A model generated the notes under the pieces. The model searched no databases and was not told the origin of the DNA. It worked only from the letters and a program-made list of their open reading frames with translations. Shown here piece after piece: positions 8,030 through 17,345 of a stretch of DNA of 64,000 nucleotides (position 1 is its first letter; each line of letters begins with the position of its first letter). A program made the translations under genes and the position numbers. The DNA is taken from contig DHQL01000010.1 in assembly GCA_002408085.1 (NCBI GenBank), positions 160,096 to 224,095 on the forward strand, given 5' to 3'. The DNA is from Spirochaeta sp. UBA5339. GTDB lineage: Bacteria > Spirochaetota > Spirochaetia > DSM-2461.

Positions 8030-9979
8030 GTGATACTCTTATTCTGGTCTATGAGTATCCGTTACAAGCTTCTTATCCTCACATCACTGATGTTCTTCTC
8101 ACTGGCAACCATTACGGGCCTCTCGCTCTGGAACTGGCAGCGTCTGCAGAGTCTGAACGAAACCATCCTCCAGGGGCAGCAGCTTCAGACCTATTCCAGA
8201 AAGGTTATGGGTCTTATGAAGGATATGATCTTTGATCTGTTCAGTCCTCATATGTACAGCCAGATCCGCTCCCTCACCTACTCCCCCCGGTCTGTGGCAG
8301 CCTACAGGGAGTGGTATGCGGCGGTAAATGAGTACCAGGACGCATTTATCGAATTTATAGATGACCGTGAACTGAATATCATGCAGGATGATGAGCTCCA
8401 GGACCTCTACGAAACCTCCCTGACCCTCAACCAGAAAGCCCTGGAAAAGCTTCACACCATGTCCGAGATTCTTGTAAGACTCCAAAGCATGAACTCTCAG
8501 GAGATAGATCTCTACAATGTTATGCAGCAGGATGAGACCCTGACACCCTTTTTCGAGGAGTTCAGGGACACCTCCTTCTACTTTACCAATACCTTTGAGA
8601 GCTTTATGAACCACTTTTTCACATCCTTCAGAAGGCAGAGTGAAAAACTGGAGAGGGAGCTTTACATCCTCTTCATCCTGATCTCGGTGCTCAGTTCTGC
8701 TACAGCCATCAGCTATGCCATGATTATCTCCCGGGAGATTCTGAAGAAGATCAATCTGGCTGGTACGGCCTTCCGGAATATCGCCATGGGAGATTTCTCT
8801 ACGGTATATCCTGTCAAGGACGATGATGAACTCTCCACCCTCCTGGGAAACATCAACTCTCTATCTTCAGATCTGAAGGAAAATATCAACAGCATACTGA
8901 ACCTGACCGGCGATATCGGCCGGTCCATAGGCGAAAAGAGCAGCCTGTCGGAGATTATGGATATGGTCACAGAAACCATAATAAAAGATACTCAGTCGGA
9001 GAAGGCGGCGGTCTACATCTATGAGGCGGCAGATAACTGCTTCAAGCTGAGGTCCTCCCGGGGTACAGGAGCCCCGCTTATTCCGGAGTTTAATGCGGCA
9101 GAGGAGCTGGGCCGGATGATGAAGACCGGAACTCCCTATATGGGAGGAGAGAAGGATTGCCCCTCACCACCTCTCTCTCCGGACAGTCGGTACAAGGATA
9201 TGCTTGCACTTCCTCTTAAGATAAGGGGAGAGTGCCGGGGTTTTCTTGTCTCACTTCTCTATGAACACAGTTTTTCCGACCTGGGCATCACCCGGATGAT
9301 TAACTTTTCCGAGTTTGTCTCCCTCACCCTGGACAATCATCTGAAGTACAGGGAGGTTCTGGAGAAGAGAGAGGCACAGTACTGGGCTCTGCAGTCCCAG
9401 GTTCAGCCCCACTTTATCTACAACGTCTTAAACGGATTTATCGGACTGAACCGGATGGGTGACAAAGAACGTCTTGAAAGGGCCATTCTCTCCCTGAGAG
9501 AGATGCTCCGGTATGTGACGGACCAGAAACATCTGACAACCCTGAAGGATGAGGTGAATTTTCTGGAGAACTACTGCAAACTTCAGAAGATAAGGTTCTC
9601 CGAAAGGCTGAAATACAGCTTTGAGATTCATGACGGTCTTGAGAGAGTTCCCATTCCCCGGCTGCTGCTGCAGCCCCTTGTGGAAAACTCAATTATCCAC
9701 GGCCTTGAGCCCCTTGAGGAGGGAGGAGAACTTACCCTTAGCGCCAGGCACCACTCGGATTCTGCAGTTATTACAATATCTGATACGGGTGTAGGCTTTG
9801 ACTGCAGCGCAGCCGCCGATTCCAGAAGCATAGGGATGAAGAATGTATCCGAAAGGCTGATGATGACCAATCCCGGATCAGAGATACAGATAAACAGCAC
9901 TCCAGGAAAGGGAACCGTTGTTAAACTTACCATAGCAGGAATTGAGGAGGCAGGATCTGAAAATTCTTATAGCCGATGA
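8030..9979 (+). CDS. YesM/LytS-type sensor histidine kinase
   Basis: A 649-residue membrane kinase. It has one TM near the N-terminus, an extracytoplasmic helical region (about 40-205), a second TM near 210-235, a HAMP linker, a GAF-like domain (about 300-450), then a His_kinase (PF06580) module with QPHFIYN. The phospho-acceptor is His461 counted from the GTG. An ATPase domain follows with LVENSIIHG and SDTGVGF. The GTG at 8030 and the in-frame ATG at 8051 both lack a clear ribosome site, so the start is uncertain. It overlaps the response regulator gene and probably controls the adjacent sugar ABC transporter, as YesMN pairs usually do. Confidence 0.9.
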   Translation: MILLFWSMSIRYKLLILTSLMFFSLATITGLSLWNWQRLQSLNETILQGQQLQTYSRKVMGLMKDMIFDLFSPHMYSQIRSLTYSPRSVAAYREWYAAVNEYQDAFIEFIDDRELNIMQDDELQDLYETSLTLNQKALEKLHTMSEILVRLQSMNSQEIDLYNVMQQDETLTPFFEEFRDTSFYFTNTFESFMNHFFTSFRRQSEKLERELYILFILISVLSSATAISYAMIISREILKKINLAGTAFRNIAMGDFSTVYPVKDDDELSTLLGNINSLSSDLKENINSILNLTGDIGRSIGEKSSLSEIMDMVTETIIKDTQSEKAAVYIYEAADNCFKLRSSRGTGAPLIPEFNAAEELGRMMKTGTPYMGGEKDCPSPPLSPDSRYKDMLALPLKIRGECRGFLVSLLYEHSFSDLGITRMINFSEFVSLTLDNHLKYREVLEKREAQYWALQSQVQPHFIYNVLNGFIGLNRMGDKERLERAILSLREMLRYVTDQKHLTTLKDEVNFLENYCKLQKIRFSERLKYSFEIHDGLERVPIPRLLLQPLVENSIIHGLEPLEEGGELTLSARHHSDSAVITISDTGVGFDCSAAADSRSIGMKNVSERLMMTNPGSEIQINSTPGKGTVVKLTIAGIEEAGSENSYSR

Positions 9980-11099
9980 TGAAGAGCTGATCCGCTTTAC
10001 CATAAAAGATATGATCAAGGACTGCGGCGTTGCGGTCAGTGAGATTGTTGAGGCCGGTAACGGCAGACAGATGATCGAAGAGTTTCAAAAGAGCTCTCCC
10101 GACCTGGTTCTCGCCGATATCCGTATGCCAGGACTGTCCGGTCTGGATGCCATGGAGGAACTGTCACAGGAGCGGGGAAAGTGGGTCATCCTGACGGGAC
10201 ACTCGGACTTTGAGTATGCTCGGCGGGCCCTGAAGCTGGGAGCCCTGGACTACCTTCTTAAACCCCCTTCGGTTGAGGAGCTCTGCCGGGTGCTTAATAA
10301 GACGGCGGAGTACCTGAAGGAGGAGCAGAGCCTCAGACAGAGAGAACTGGAGCACTCCCTGACAGCCCTGGTCAATGACAGTTCATCCTTTGAATACGAA
10401 GAAGTTCTTCAGGAGGAGGGCCGCTGGTCAGGCTGGCTTGTCACCCTTCCTGAAAAGAAGAATGAACAGGAAGCCTTTTTCGACCGCAACGAGTTTATAA
10501 TCCGCACAAGGGAACGGCTCTGCGAGGGGCTCTGGGGATTTGACAGGAGCGCCCTGATCAATCTGGAACAGGGAAGCCTTTTTCTCTGTCTCTTCTCAAA
10601 GGGAGAACAGAGCTTTGATCCGGCAAGAGATCTTGAGTCAATACCTTCAAATGGCGATAAAGTCGGCTATCACTCCCTTACGGAGAACAGCGATTTTATA
10701 GAATTCAGCAGAGACTGGAAACTGGCAGAACAGGAACTTCAGAAGAAAGAGAAGAGTGATGACAACGGCGGAACAGGATCAGTCCTTGTAGACAGGGCAC
10801 TGCGTATAATAAATCGCCACTTCCAGGAGGACATCGGTATTGCCCAGGTGGCCTATCAGCTGGAGGTAACACCAAACTATCTGAGCAGCCAGTTCAGAAA
10901 GTATCAGGGAATACCCTTTAGCCGCTTCCTGACCATCCGCCGTCTGGACAAGGCCAGACAGCTTCTGAAAACCTCCAATATGAATGTCAAGGAAATAGCC
11001 TCGGAACTGGGTTACAAGAGCAGCCGTCACTTTGCCACGGTGTTTAAGCAGGAGGAGGGGATCAGCCCCACCGACTACATCAGAGAACACCGGGTCTGA
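9957..11099 (+). CDS. YesN-type response regulator, AraC family output
   Basis: A receiver domain (KILIADDEELI; phospho-acceptor Asp54; conserved Lys in DYLLKPP near 104) is followed by a variable linker and a C-terminal AraC double helix-turn-helix (about 275-380, with GYKSSRHFATVFKQ). The first in-frame candidate is a TTG at 9942 with AGGA only one base away. The typical receiver start lies five codons later at a CTG (9957), preceded by AGGAGG at six bases. I therefore place the start at the CTG while noting that CTG initiation is rare. It overlaps the kinase gene by 23 bases, so translation is coupled. Its likely targets are the ABC transporter and xylosidase genes downstream. Confidence 0.88.
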   Translation: MKILIADDEELIRFTIKDMIKDCGVAVSEIVEAGNGRQMIEEFQKSSPDLVLADIRMPGLSGLDAMEELSQERGKWVILTGHSDFEYARRALKLGALDYLLKPPSVEELCRVLNKTAEYLKEEQSLRQRELEHSLTALVNDSSSFEYEEVLQEEGRWSGWLVTLPEKKNEQEAFFDRNEFIIRTRERLCEGLWGFDRSALINLEQGSLFLCLFSKGEQSFDPARDLESIPSNGDKVGYHSLTENSDFIEFSRDWKLAEQELQKKEKSDDNGGTGSVLVDRALRIINRHFQEDIGIAQVAYQLEVTPNYLSSQFRKYQGIPFSRFLTIRRLDKARQLLKTSNMNVKEIASELGYKSSRHFATVFKQEEGISPTDYIREHRV

Positions 11100-11114
11100 A
11101 TCCCGAAGCTGAAC

Positions 11115-11135
11115 TTCCGGGCCAGGGGCCCGGAA
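11115..11135. terminator. Bidirectional hairpin between converging genes
   Basis: A nine-base-pair stem TTCCGGGCC/GGCCCGGAA with a three-base loop. It sits in the 41-bp gap between the response regulator (plus) and the ABC permease (minus). There is no long T-run on either strand, so efficiency is uncertain. Confidence 0.55.
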
Positions 11136-11140
11136 AGGGA

Positions 11141-11971
11141 TCAGCCCTTGACGGCTCCCACCACAAGTCCCTTGATCAGCGACTTGCTGAAGATAACCAC
11201 CACGATAATGATGGGAACAACCGAGATGGTAACACCCAGATAGATGGCACCGAAGTTGGTCTCATAGAGTCCCCGGATATTGGAGATCACCACAGGTAGA
11301 GTGAACTTCTCCGAAGAGTTCAGCAGTACCAGAGGGTTGATCAGGTCGTTCCACTTGTAGATAAAGGTGAACATGGACATGGTCGCAATGGCGGGCATGG
11401 CCAGGGGAAGGATCAGACGGCGGAAGATAAAAAACTCACCCGCACCATCAATCAGCCCCGCCTCAATCAGGGAGTCGGGAATGCTGGACTCAATATAGGA
11501 GCGGATAAAGAAGACCATGCTGGCATTGGCGATGTTCGGCAGAATCAGAGGTGTGTAGGTGTCGATGAGGTTGAGCTTCACACAGAGGTCATAGTACCCG
11601 ATCAGTCCCAGCTGCTGGGGAATCATCATGGTTCCCAGAACCAGCCAGAAGAGAACCTCCTTGAACCGGAAGTGGAACTTGGCAAACCCGTAGGCCGTCA
11701 GGGCCGAGAAGAATGCCGACAGGGCAACGGCGGGAAGGGCAATCATAATGGAGCTGATAAATCCCCTCCAGATATTCACCTTCTTCAGAATAATATCATA
11801 GTTGGCCTTCAGCTGGTCTCCCGGCAGAAGGTAGACTCCCTGGGAGATCTCCACATTGCTTCTTGTAGAATTGATAATCATCATATAGAAGGGCACAATG
11901 CTGATCACAAACAGAATAATCAGGAAGGCATACATGACAACAGTCATTGCCGGTTTTTTCTTTGAAATCAT
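11141..11971 (-). CDS. Carbohydrate ABC transporter permease, MalG type
   Basis: A 276-residue inner-membrane permease with six predicted membrane segments. The cytoplasmic EAA loop reads EAGLIDGAGEFFIFRRLILP near 190-209, which docks to the ATPase. It is the second permease of a CUT1 importer whose first permease starts 13 bases upstream and whose binding protein lies before that. No ATPase gene is present in the cluster. CUT1 systems in many bacteria share a multitask MsiK-type ATPase encoded elsewhere, which is the likely case here. The substrate is probably a xylo- or arabino-oligosaccharide, judging from the divergent GH43 gene. Confidence 0.9.
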   Translation of the reverse strand: MISKKKPAMTVVMYAFLIILFVISIVPFYMMIINSTRSNVEISQGVYLLPGDQLKANYDIILKKVNIWRGFISSIMIALPAVALSAFFSALTAYGFAKFHFRFKEVLFWLVLGTMMIPQQLGLIGYYDLCVKLNLIDTYTPLILPNIANASMVFFIRSYIESSIPDSLIEAGLIDGAGEFFIFRRLILPLAMPAIATMSMFTFIYKWNDLINPLVLLNSSEKFTLPVVISNIRGLYETNFGAIYLGVTISVVPIIIVVVIFSKSLIKGLVVGAVKG

Positions 11972-11983
11972 CTCACGTTCCTC

Positions 11984-12871
11984 CTAGTCTCTTGTCCGGA
12001 TCAGTTTAAACGAGATCGCCGAGAATACGAGGATCATAATAAACAGGGCATAAGCCAGAGCCGACGCATAGCCCAGATTGAAGTTCTTGAAGGCCTGATT
12101 GTAAAGGTAGAGAACCATGGTGGTCAGGGCGTTGTCGGGACCTCCCCTTCCGTTGGTCAGAACCCTGGGAATATCGAAGATCTGAAGACCTCCAATCAGG
12201 GAGGTAACCATCACATAGAGCATGGTGGGTTTCAAAAGGGGCAGGGTTATTCTGAAAAAGGCCTGGATAGAAGAGGCTCCGTCAATATGGGCCGCCTCAT
12301 AGAGTTCGTCGGATATGGCCGAAAGACCTGCCATAAAGATAATCATCGTATAGCCGAACCACTGCCACCACTGGATCAGGGAGACCGCAATCCTCATGGC
12401 CATCTTGTCCTGAATCCACTCATAGGGCTGGGTGAATACACCGATATCGATCAGAATGTGGTTCAGTGCTCCCGAGCGGAAGTCCAGAAGAACCGCGAAG
12501 AGAACTCCGATGGATGCAGCGGTTACAAGGTTGGGAAGAAAGTAGACTGTTCTGAAAAGCTCACGTCCCCTTATTCTGGGATTGGTAAGGATCACCGCCA
12601 GCAGCAGAGCAAAAACAATCTGGGGAATATAGTTCATCAGCCAGATAAACCAGGTGTTTCCTATGGCCGTATAAAACAGTGGGTTCTGAAGAAGCCTGGC
12701 ATAGTTACCAAAACCGATGAACTCGTTTTCTATCAGGTTAAGGGGCTTGAAGAAGCTCAGGTAAAATGTATAAAAAATCGGGTAAATCTGAAATGTCAGC
12801 ATAGCCAGGAAGTAGGGAAGTATAAAAAGATATCCCTTGTTATCCCGGTTTCTGAACAGGCCTCGGGCCAT
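11984..12871 (-). CDS. Carbohydrate ABC transporter permease, MalF/UgpA type
   Basis: A 295-residue permease with six membrane helices and the EAA loop YEAAHIDGASSIQAFFRITLP near 190-210. Pairs with the MalG-type permease 13 bases downstream to form the translocation channel. Upstream, a terminator-like hairpin separates it from the binding-protein gene, which should leave the permeases less abundant than the binding protein, the usual arrangement. The ATG has an AAGGAG-like site. Confidence 0.9.
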   Translation of the reverse strand: MARGLFRNRDNKGYLFILPYFLAMLTFQIYPIFYTFYLSFFKPLNLIENEFIGFGNYARLLQNPLFYTAIGNTWFIWLMNYIPQIVFALLLAVILTNPRIRGRELFRTVYFLPNLVTAASIGVLFAVLLDFRSGALNHILIDIGVFTQPYEWIQDKMAMRIAVSLIQWWQWFGYTMIIFMAGLSAISDELYEAAHIDGASSIQAFFRITLPLLKPTMLYVMVTSLIGGLQIFDIPRVLTNGRGGPDNALTTMVLYLYNQAFKNFNLGYASALAYALFIMILVFSAISFKLIRTRD

Positions 12872-12956
12872 AATAAACTCCTTTCTGCCCTCCTGGGCTG
12901 AAGGGCGTTTTATAATGCTTTTTTACTATTGTAATCCAACACTTTGAAATTTTGTG

Positions 12957-12995
12957 TTAAAAAAACCGGATCTTTCCAACAGGCTCAGATCCGGT
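12957..12995 (-). terminator. Intercistronic terminator/attenuator after the binding-protein gene
   Basis: ACCGGATCT at 12965-12973 pairs with AGATCCGGT at 12987-12995. Read on the minus strand the stem runs directly into TTTTTTTAA. It lies between the binding-protein stop (13046) and the first permease start (12871), so partial read-through would set their expression ratio. Confidence 0.8.
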
Positions 12996-13045
12996 ATTTG
13001 GGGAGGACGTCCGCCCGCTCAGGGACGGACTATCCGAATGACTTC

Positions 13046-14392
13046 TCAGTCCACATCCACATCGGGAAGGATCTCTTTTACAGCCTTCTTGAAGTCCGCA
13101 ACAGCGTTGTCAAAGGACTTGTTTCCGCTGGCATAGAGGGCAACCTGGTCACCCCAGGCATTCTGGATCTGGAAGTCCCAGGGACCTCTGTGGCTGACGT
13201 CAACCTTGTCCGCTTCTTCGGCAAAGTAGGCGTAGTGGTTCTGTCCGCCCAGGAAGGGTTCGGCAAAGTCGCCTTTGATCTTGTCGATAACCTTGGTGTT
13301 GGCCACAAAGTCACCTGTGCTTTTTGCCCAGTGCTCCAGGAAGTCGGGATCGCTTCCCAGGAATTTGACGATCTGCCAGGCCAGGTCTTTCTTCTGACTC
13401 ATGGCATTGATACCGATCCAGGTACCGCCCCAGCTGTAGGAGGCGGGAGGAACAGCCAGGGCCCAGTCGCCTGTAAACTCGGCCTTGCCTTCGTTGGCCT
13501 CTGGTTCGGCGTTGGGTTTCAGAACATAGTGGAGACCCCAGGTGGGAAGGATGTAGCACATTACAGAAGCGTCGGCCATTGAGGAGAACCAGGGCGGCTG
13601 CCATGTGGTTGTTCCGGACTCGATTCCGTTGTCTCTCATATCCTTGGCGATTCTCATATAGTCCAGAAGACCTTCGGGAATAACCAGTTTGTTGTTGACG
13701 ATGTAGGGCTGATCTCTCAGGTTGAAGATAAACTCGGACATATCGGAGTAACCTGCCAGGAGGTACTTGCTGCCGCCGTAGGTCTCTCTAACTTTTTCAC
13801 CAAGCTCATAGAATTTGTTCAGATCACTGGTCCATTCGGATACTGTATCGGGATCGTCTGTTCCTAGTACGTCTTTTGCAATGCTTCTTCTGTAGAAGAG
13901 AGCACCGGGAGTGGCCTGCCATGAGAGGGCGGTAATTTTACCGTCGGCATTCCGGCTGGAGTCGGGAACGTAGGGGATCAGATCGCTCATCAGCTCTTCG
14001 GCATTGTAGGGAGCATCGGAGATGGGCTCCCAGTAGCCGGCGTCTACAAACTGTTTGTAGTAGGCAGCCTCACCTGTAAAGGCATCGGGAGTAGCCGAAC
14101 GGGAGCGGAGAGTTGTGTTGATCTTGTTGAGGTAGACTTCATCCTGATTGGGTATAACGGTGAACTCAACATTCACATTGGGGTAGGCCTCTTCGAATAC
14201 GGGCATCATATCCTGAAGTTCGTCGGTAAAAGACCAGACTACGATATCACCTGTGTAGTCGGCGCGGGTCATGGGCTTGGCATCTGCGGCCTCGGCAGCC
14301 TTGGGGGCTTCGGCTTTTTTACAGCCGACGAGAGAAAAGGCAGCCATCGACAGCAGCAATGCTGTGCTGATCACTCTTTTTCTGCTGATCAT
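13046..14392 (-). CDS. Sugar ABC transporter substrate-binding lipoprotein
   Basis: A 448-residue extracellular solute-binding protein of the CUT1 (family 1) type. The signal sequence ends in a FSLVGC lipobox, so it is anchored on the membrane. The mature protein has the two-lobe pattern, with aromatic residues such as YSWGGTWIG in the second half that suit sugar stacking. First gene of the binding protein / permease / permease unit. It has a strong promoter (14463-14491) and an AGGAGG ribosome site. The divergent gene encodes a GH43 xylosidase, so the ligand is probably a xylo- or arabinoxylo-oligosaccharide (inference). Confidence 0.9.
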   Translation of the reverse strand: MISRKRVISTALLLSMAAFSLVGCKKAEAPKAAEAADAKPMTRADYTGDIVVWSFTDELQDMMPVFEEAYPNVNVEFTVIPNQDEVYLNKINTTLRSRSATPDAFTGEAAYYKQFVDAGYWEPISDAPYNAEELMSDLIPYVPDSSRNADGKITALSWQATPGALFYRRSIAKDVLGTDDPDTVSEWTSDLNKFYELGEKVRETYGGSKYLLAGYSDMSEFIFNLRDQPYIVNNKLVIPEGLLDYMRIAKDMRDNGIESGTTTWQPPWFSSMADASVMCYILPTWGLHYVLKPNAEPEANEGKAEFTGDWALAVPPASYSWGGTWIGINAMSQKKDLAWQIVKFLGSDPDFLEHWAKSTGDFVANTKVIDKIKGDFAEPFLGGQNHYAYFAEEADKVDVSHRGPWDFQIQNAWGDQVALYASGNKSFDNAVADFKKAVKEILPDVDVD

Positions 14393-14462
14393 TTAAGATC
14401 CTCCTCTTTAATTTGTTCCTTTTGATGTTCTGTTCAATCACAGAATTTTACTGATGTTTTTG

Positions 14463-14491
14463 ATATTACACCCACATTTCCGAGGTGTCAA
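14463..14491 (-). promoter_or_regulatory. Sigma70-type promoter of the binding-protein operon
   Basis: On the minus strand TTGACA (14486-14491), a 17-base spacer and TATAAT-like TAATAT (14463-14468). The predicted start of transcription near 14456 gives a leader of about 64 bases. One of the clearest promoter matches in the window. Confidence 0.75.
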
Positions 14492-14511
14492 AGGATTTTT
14501 CAGGCACAATT

Positions 14512-14572
14512 CATACCTTTTCCTTGACAGATATGGTATATAAAGGCACCATTTACAGAACAAATACATACC
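14512..14572. promoter_or_regulatory. Candidate operator region upstream of the xylosidase gene
   Basis: Three copies of a CATACC/GGTAT(A/G) element are seen: CATACC at 14512-14517, GGTATA at 14535-14540 (inverted) and CATACC at 14567-14572. ATGGT/ACCAT also forms an inverted repeat at 14533-14552. A TTGACA at 14524-14529 may be the -35 box of the plus-strand gene, but the matching -10 box is poor. The GntR-LacI regulator two genes downstream is the natural candidate to bind here. This is inference from position. Confidence 0.4.
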
Positions 14573-14595
14573 TTCTTGTGCCATGGAGATAAAAA

Positions 14596-16176
14596 ATGAA
14601 TACCATTCAGAACCCTATACTGCCTGGATTTAATCCGGATCCTTCAATAATCCGCGTAGAAGACACCTACTATATCGCCAACAGCACCTTCCACTGGTTT
14701 CCGGGGGTGCAGATCCACAAATCAAAGGACCTGGTAAACTGGGAACTGGCCTGCCGCCCTCTGGACAGTAAAAAACTCCTGGATATGACGGGAGTTCCCG
14801 ATCACGGAGGCATATGGGCCCCCTGCCTCAGCCATGCTGACGGTAAATTCTGGCTGATCTACACCAATGTTCTCCATGTGGGGGGCATCTACAAGGACAC
14901 TCCCAACTACCTGACCACAGCCGACAGTATTGAAGGCCCATGGTCGGACCCGGTCTATATCAATTCCAGCGGCTTCGATCCCTCTCTCTTCCATGACGAG
15001 GACGGAAGAAAGTACTTTATCAATATGGTCTGGGACCACCGTCCCTGGAAGAAGAATCCCTTTTACGGAATCGTGATGCAGGAGTACTCGGTAGAGGAGC
15101 AGAAGCTCCTGGGCCGTCCCGAGATGATCTTCAAGGGAAGCGACCACCGCCTTGTGGAAGGGCCCCACCTCTATAAGAAGGACGGGTTCTACTACCTCTT
15201 CTGCGCCGAGGGAGGAACCAGCTACGACCACTGCGAGACAGTAGCCAGGAGCAGAAATATCAGCGGCCCCTATGAAATCCATCCGAAAAATCCGCTGATA
15301 ACCGCAAGAGACTATCCGGATCTTGTTCTTCAGAAGACCGGACACGGCGACCTGGTACAGACTCCCGGCGGGGAGTGGTACTTTGTCCACCTGACAGGCC
15401 GTCCCTCCATAGACGGCGGACACTGTATGCTCGGAAGAGAAACGGCCATTCAGAAGATCCACTGGCCCGAAGGAGAGTGGCCTCGCCTTGCCACCGGCGG
15501 CAATGAGCCTGCCCTCAAGGTTCCCCTTCCCGAAGGGAGCAGCGCCGTACAGAAGCCCCTGCCTCCCCTTGAGGAGTACTCCTTCAACGCCCCTGCCCTT
15601 CCGTCCATCTTTCAGACCCTGAGAGTACCCGCCGATGACAAGATATCCCTCTCCGAGCGTCCCGGTTTCTTAAGGATGTACGGTAAGGAGTCCATGAGCA
15701 GCGTTATCAATCAGTCACTTCTGGGCTTCCGGGTGGACCATCCCGTATTCACCGCCGCTACCACTCTGGAGTATGATCCATGGCACTTTCAGCAGACCGC
15801 CGGGCTGTCCGCCTACTACGATACTGGAAGTTACTACTACCTTCATGTATCATGGGATGAAGAAAGGGCCAGAGTCCTCCATCTTCAGAGCTGTCAGCAC
15901 AAAGAACAGAGCTACCCTGTGTACAATATAAACATTCCCGATGAAGGGCCGGTTCATCTTAAGGTTGAGATTGACGGTGCGGAGCTTCAGTTTTTCTGGT
16001 CCATGACCGGAGCCGAGTGGCATGCCGTCGGACCGTCCCTGAAGACGGATACAATCAGTGATGATTTTGAGGATGATCACCGCTTTACAGGGGCCTTCTG
16101 CGCCCTGGCCTGTCAGGACCTGACAGGAAACAGCCACCCCTGTGATTTCAGCGGAGTCAGTATAAAGCGGAGATAA
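14596..16176 (+). CDS. GH43 beta-xylosidase / alpha-L-arabinofuranosidase
   Basis: A 526-residue family 43 glycoside hydrolase that cleaves xylose or arabinose from short oligosaccharides. The N-terminal five-bladed propeller begins with GFNPDPSI (Asp15, general base). GFDPSLFHDEDG lies near 126-137 and LVEGPHLY (general acid Glu) near 190. The C-terminal half (about 330-526) is the beta-sandwich typical of XynB-like GH43 enzymes. There is no signal peptide, so it acts in the cytoplasm on imported substrate. Followed 11 bases later by a GntR-LacI regulator, and divergent from the ABC importer, which together form a coherent pentose-oligosaccharide locus. Confidence 0.93.
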   Translation: MNTIQNPILPGFNPDPSIIRVEDTYYIANSTFHWFPGVQIHKSKDLVNWELACRPLDSKKLLDMTGVPDHGGIWAPCLSHADGKFWLIYTNVLHVGGIYKDTPNYLTTADSIEGPWSDPVYINSSGFDPSLFHDEDGRKYFINMVWDHRPWKKNPFYGIVMQEYSVEEQKLLGRPEMIFKGSDHRLVEGPHLYKKDGFYYLFCAEGGTSYDHCETVARSRNISGPYEIHPKNPLITARDYPDLVLQKTGHGDLVQTPGGEWYFVHLTGRPSIDGGHCMLGRETAIQKIHWPEGEWPRLATGGNEPALKVPLPEGSSAVQKPLPPLEEYSFNAPALPSIFQTLRVPADDKISLSERPGFLRMYGKESMSSVINQSLLGFRVDHPVFTAATTLEYDPWHFQQTAGLSAYYDTGSYYYLHVSWDEERARVLHLQSCQHKEQSYPVYNINIPDEGPVHLKVEIDGAELQFFWSMTGAEWHAVGPSLKTDTISDDFEDDHRFTGAFCALACQDLTGNSHPCDFSGVSIKRR

Positions 16177-16187
16177 TCGGGAGTTAA

Positions 16188-17288
16188 ATGGAAGCCAAAT
16201 ATCTACAGGTTAAGAACTATCTTCTCAATCTATTCCAGCGGGAGAAATTCGAAACGGGACGCCGTATTCCCACTGAGTTTGAGCTGATGGATCAGCTGGA
16301 TGTCAGCCGCAACACCGTCCGCAAGGCGGTGCAGGAACTGGAAGCCGAGGGTGTTGTCAGCCGGAAGCACGGCAGCGGAACATTCTTTGTATCCATGAAT
16401 CAGGAGAAGTCCGAAGAGAGGGGTGGCCTGATCGGTCTGGGAAACTTCTACTTTATGGACTACATCTACCCGGAAATTATCCGGGGCATTGAGGACACCC
16501 TCTTTGATGAGGGCTACTCCCTCGTGCTGGCAAACTGCAACCAGGACTACTCCCGGGAACTTTCCTCTCTCCAGAGGCTGGTGGATCAGGGAATCAAGGG
16601 ACTGATCCTGGAACCTTCCCGGAACTTCCTTATAGACAGGGAACACCCCATCACCAGGATGCTGGAAAACCTGCAGATCCCCATTGTTGCCACCCACTGG
16701 GGAAAGAACAATGCCAATATCTCAACGGTTACTATCAATGATGAGCTTGCCGGATATCAGGCTACACGGCATTTTCTGGACAAGGGACATTCAAAAATCG
16801 GCATTGTCTACAAGTCTGATGTCCAGGCGGCCCGCCTGAGATACAACGGCTACTGCCGGGCCCTGGAAGAGGCGGGGATTCCCCTGCCCTCCGACAGAAT
16901 TGTCAGCTACGATGATGCCAAAGAGGCCGAAGATACCGATCAGGGATATTTCTGTACAAAGGAACTCCTTCAGCAGGCTCCGGACACAACGGCGATCTTT
17001 TACTTTAATGACAATATTGCCCTGCAGGGCTATGAGGCACTGCGGGAGCTGAACCTGGACATACCCGGAGATATCTCGGTGATCGGCTTCGACAACTACC
17101 ACAATACCCATCTGGTCCACCCGCCCCTGACCACCTTCGAACATCCCAAATACAATCTGGGAAAATGGGCGGCAAAGATCCTGATAGACGAGATTGAACA
17201 GGGAGAACGGCTTCACCCCATGGAGCTGATTTTTGAACCAGTACTGGTGGAAAGACAATCGGTCAAAGATCTGACGATTGAGAAGTAA
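16188..17288 (+). CDS. GntR-LacI hybrid transcriptional regulator (AraR-like)
   Basis: A 366-residue regulator. Residues 1-70 form a GntR winged helix (GRRIPTEFELMDQLDVSRNT, then RKHGSGTFF). Residues from about 80 to the end are a LacI-type sugar-binding domain with motifs such as AIFYFNDNIALQGY and ISVIGFDNY. This layout is that of B. subtilis AraR, a repressor released by arabinose. Encoded directly after the xylosidase and probably co-transcribed, so it likely controls that gene and the divergent transporter. The effector is presumably a pentose, but the residue pattern does not prove which one. Confidence 0.9.
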   Translation: MEAKYLQVKNYLLNLFQREKFETGRRIPTEFELMDQLDVSRNTVRKAVQELEAEGVVSRKHGSGTFFVSMNQEKSEERGGLIGLGNFYFMDYIYPEIIRGIEDTLFDEGYSLVLANCNQDYSRELSSLQRLVDQGIKGLILEPSRNFLIDREHPITRMLENLQIPIVATHWGKNNANISTVTINDELAGYQATRHFLDKGHSKIGIVYKSDVQAARLRYNGYCRALEEAGIPLPSDRIVSYDDAKEAEDTDQGYFCTKELLQQAPDTTAIFYFNDNIALQGYEALRELNLDIPGDISVIGFDNYHNTHLVHPPLTTFEHPKYNLGKWAAKILIDEIEQGERLHPMELIFEPVLVERQSVKDLTIEK

Positions 17289-17294
17289 ACACCT

Positions 17295-17329
17295 GCAGGC
17301 AGCGGGGTGAGCAGACCGATCCTGCCTGC
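17295..17329. terminator. Bidirectional terminator-like hairpin
   Basis: An eight-base-pair stem GCAGGCAG (17295-17302) / CTGCCTGC (17322-17329) lies between the converging regulator and hydantoinase genes. No long T-run follows. An alternative GAGCAG/CTGCTC pairing is also possible. Confidence 0.5.
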
Positions 17330-17345
17330 TCATCGGATAACTAAA

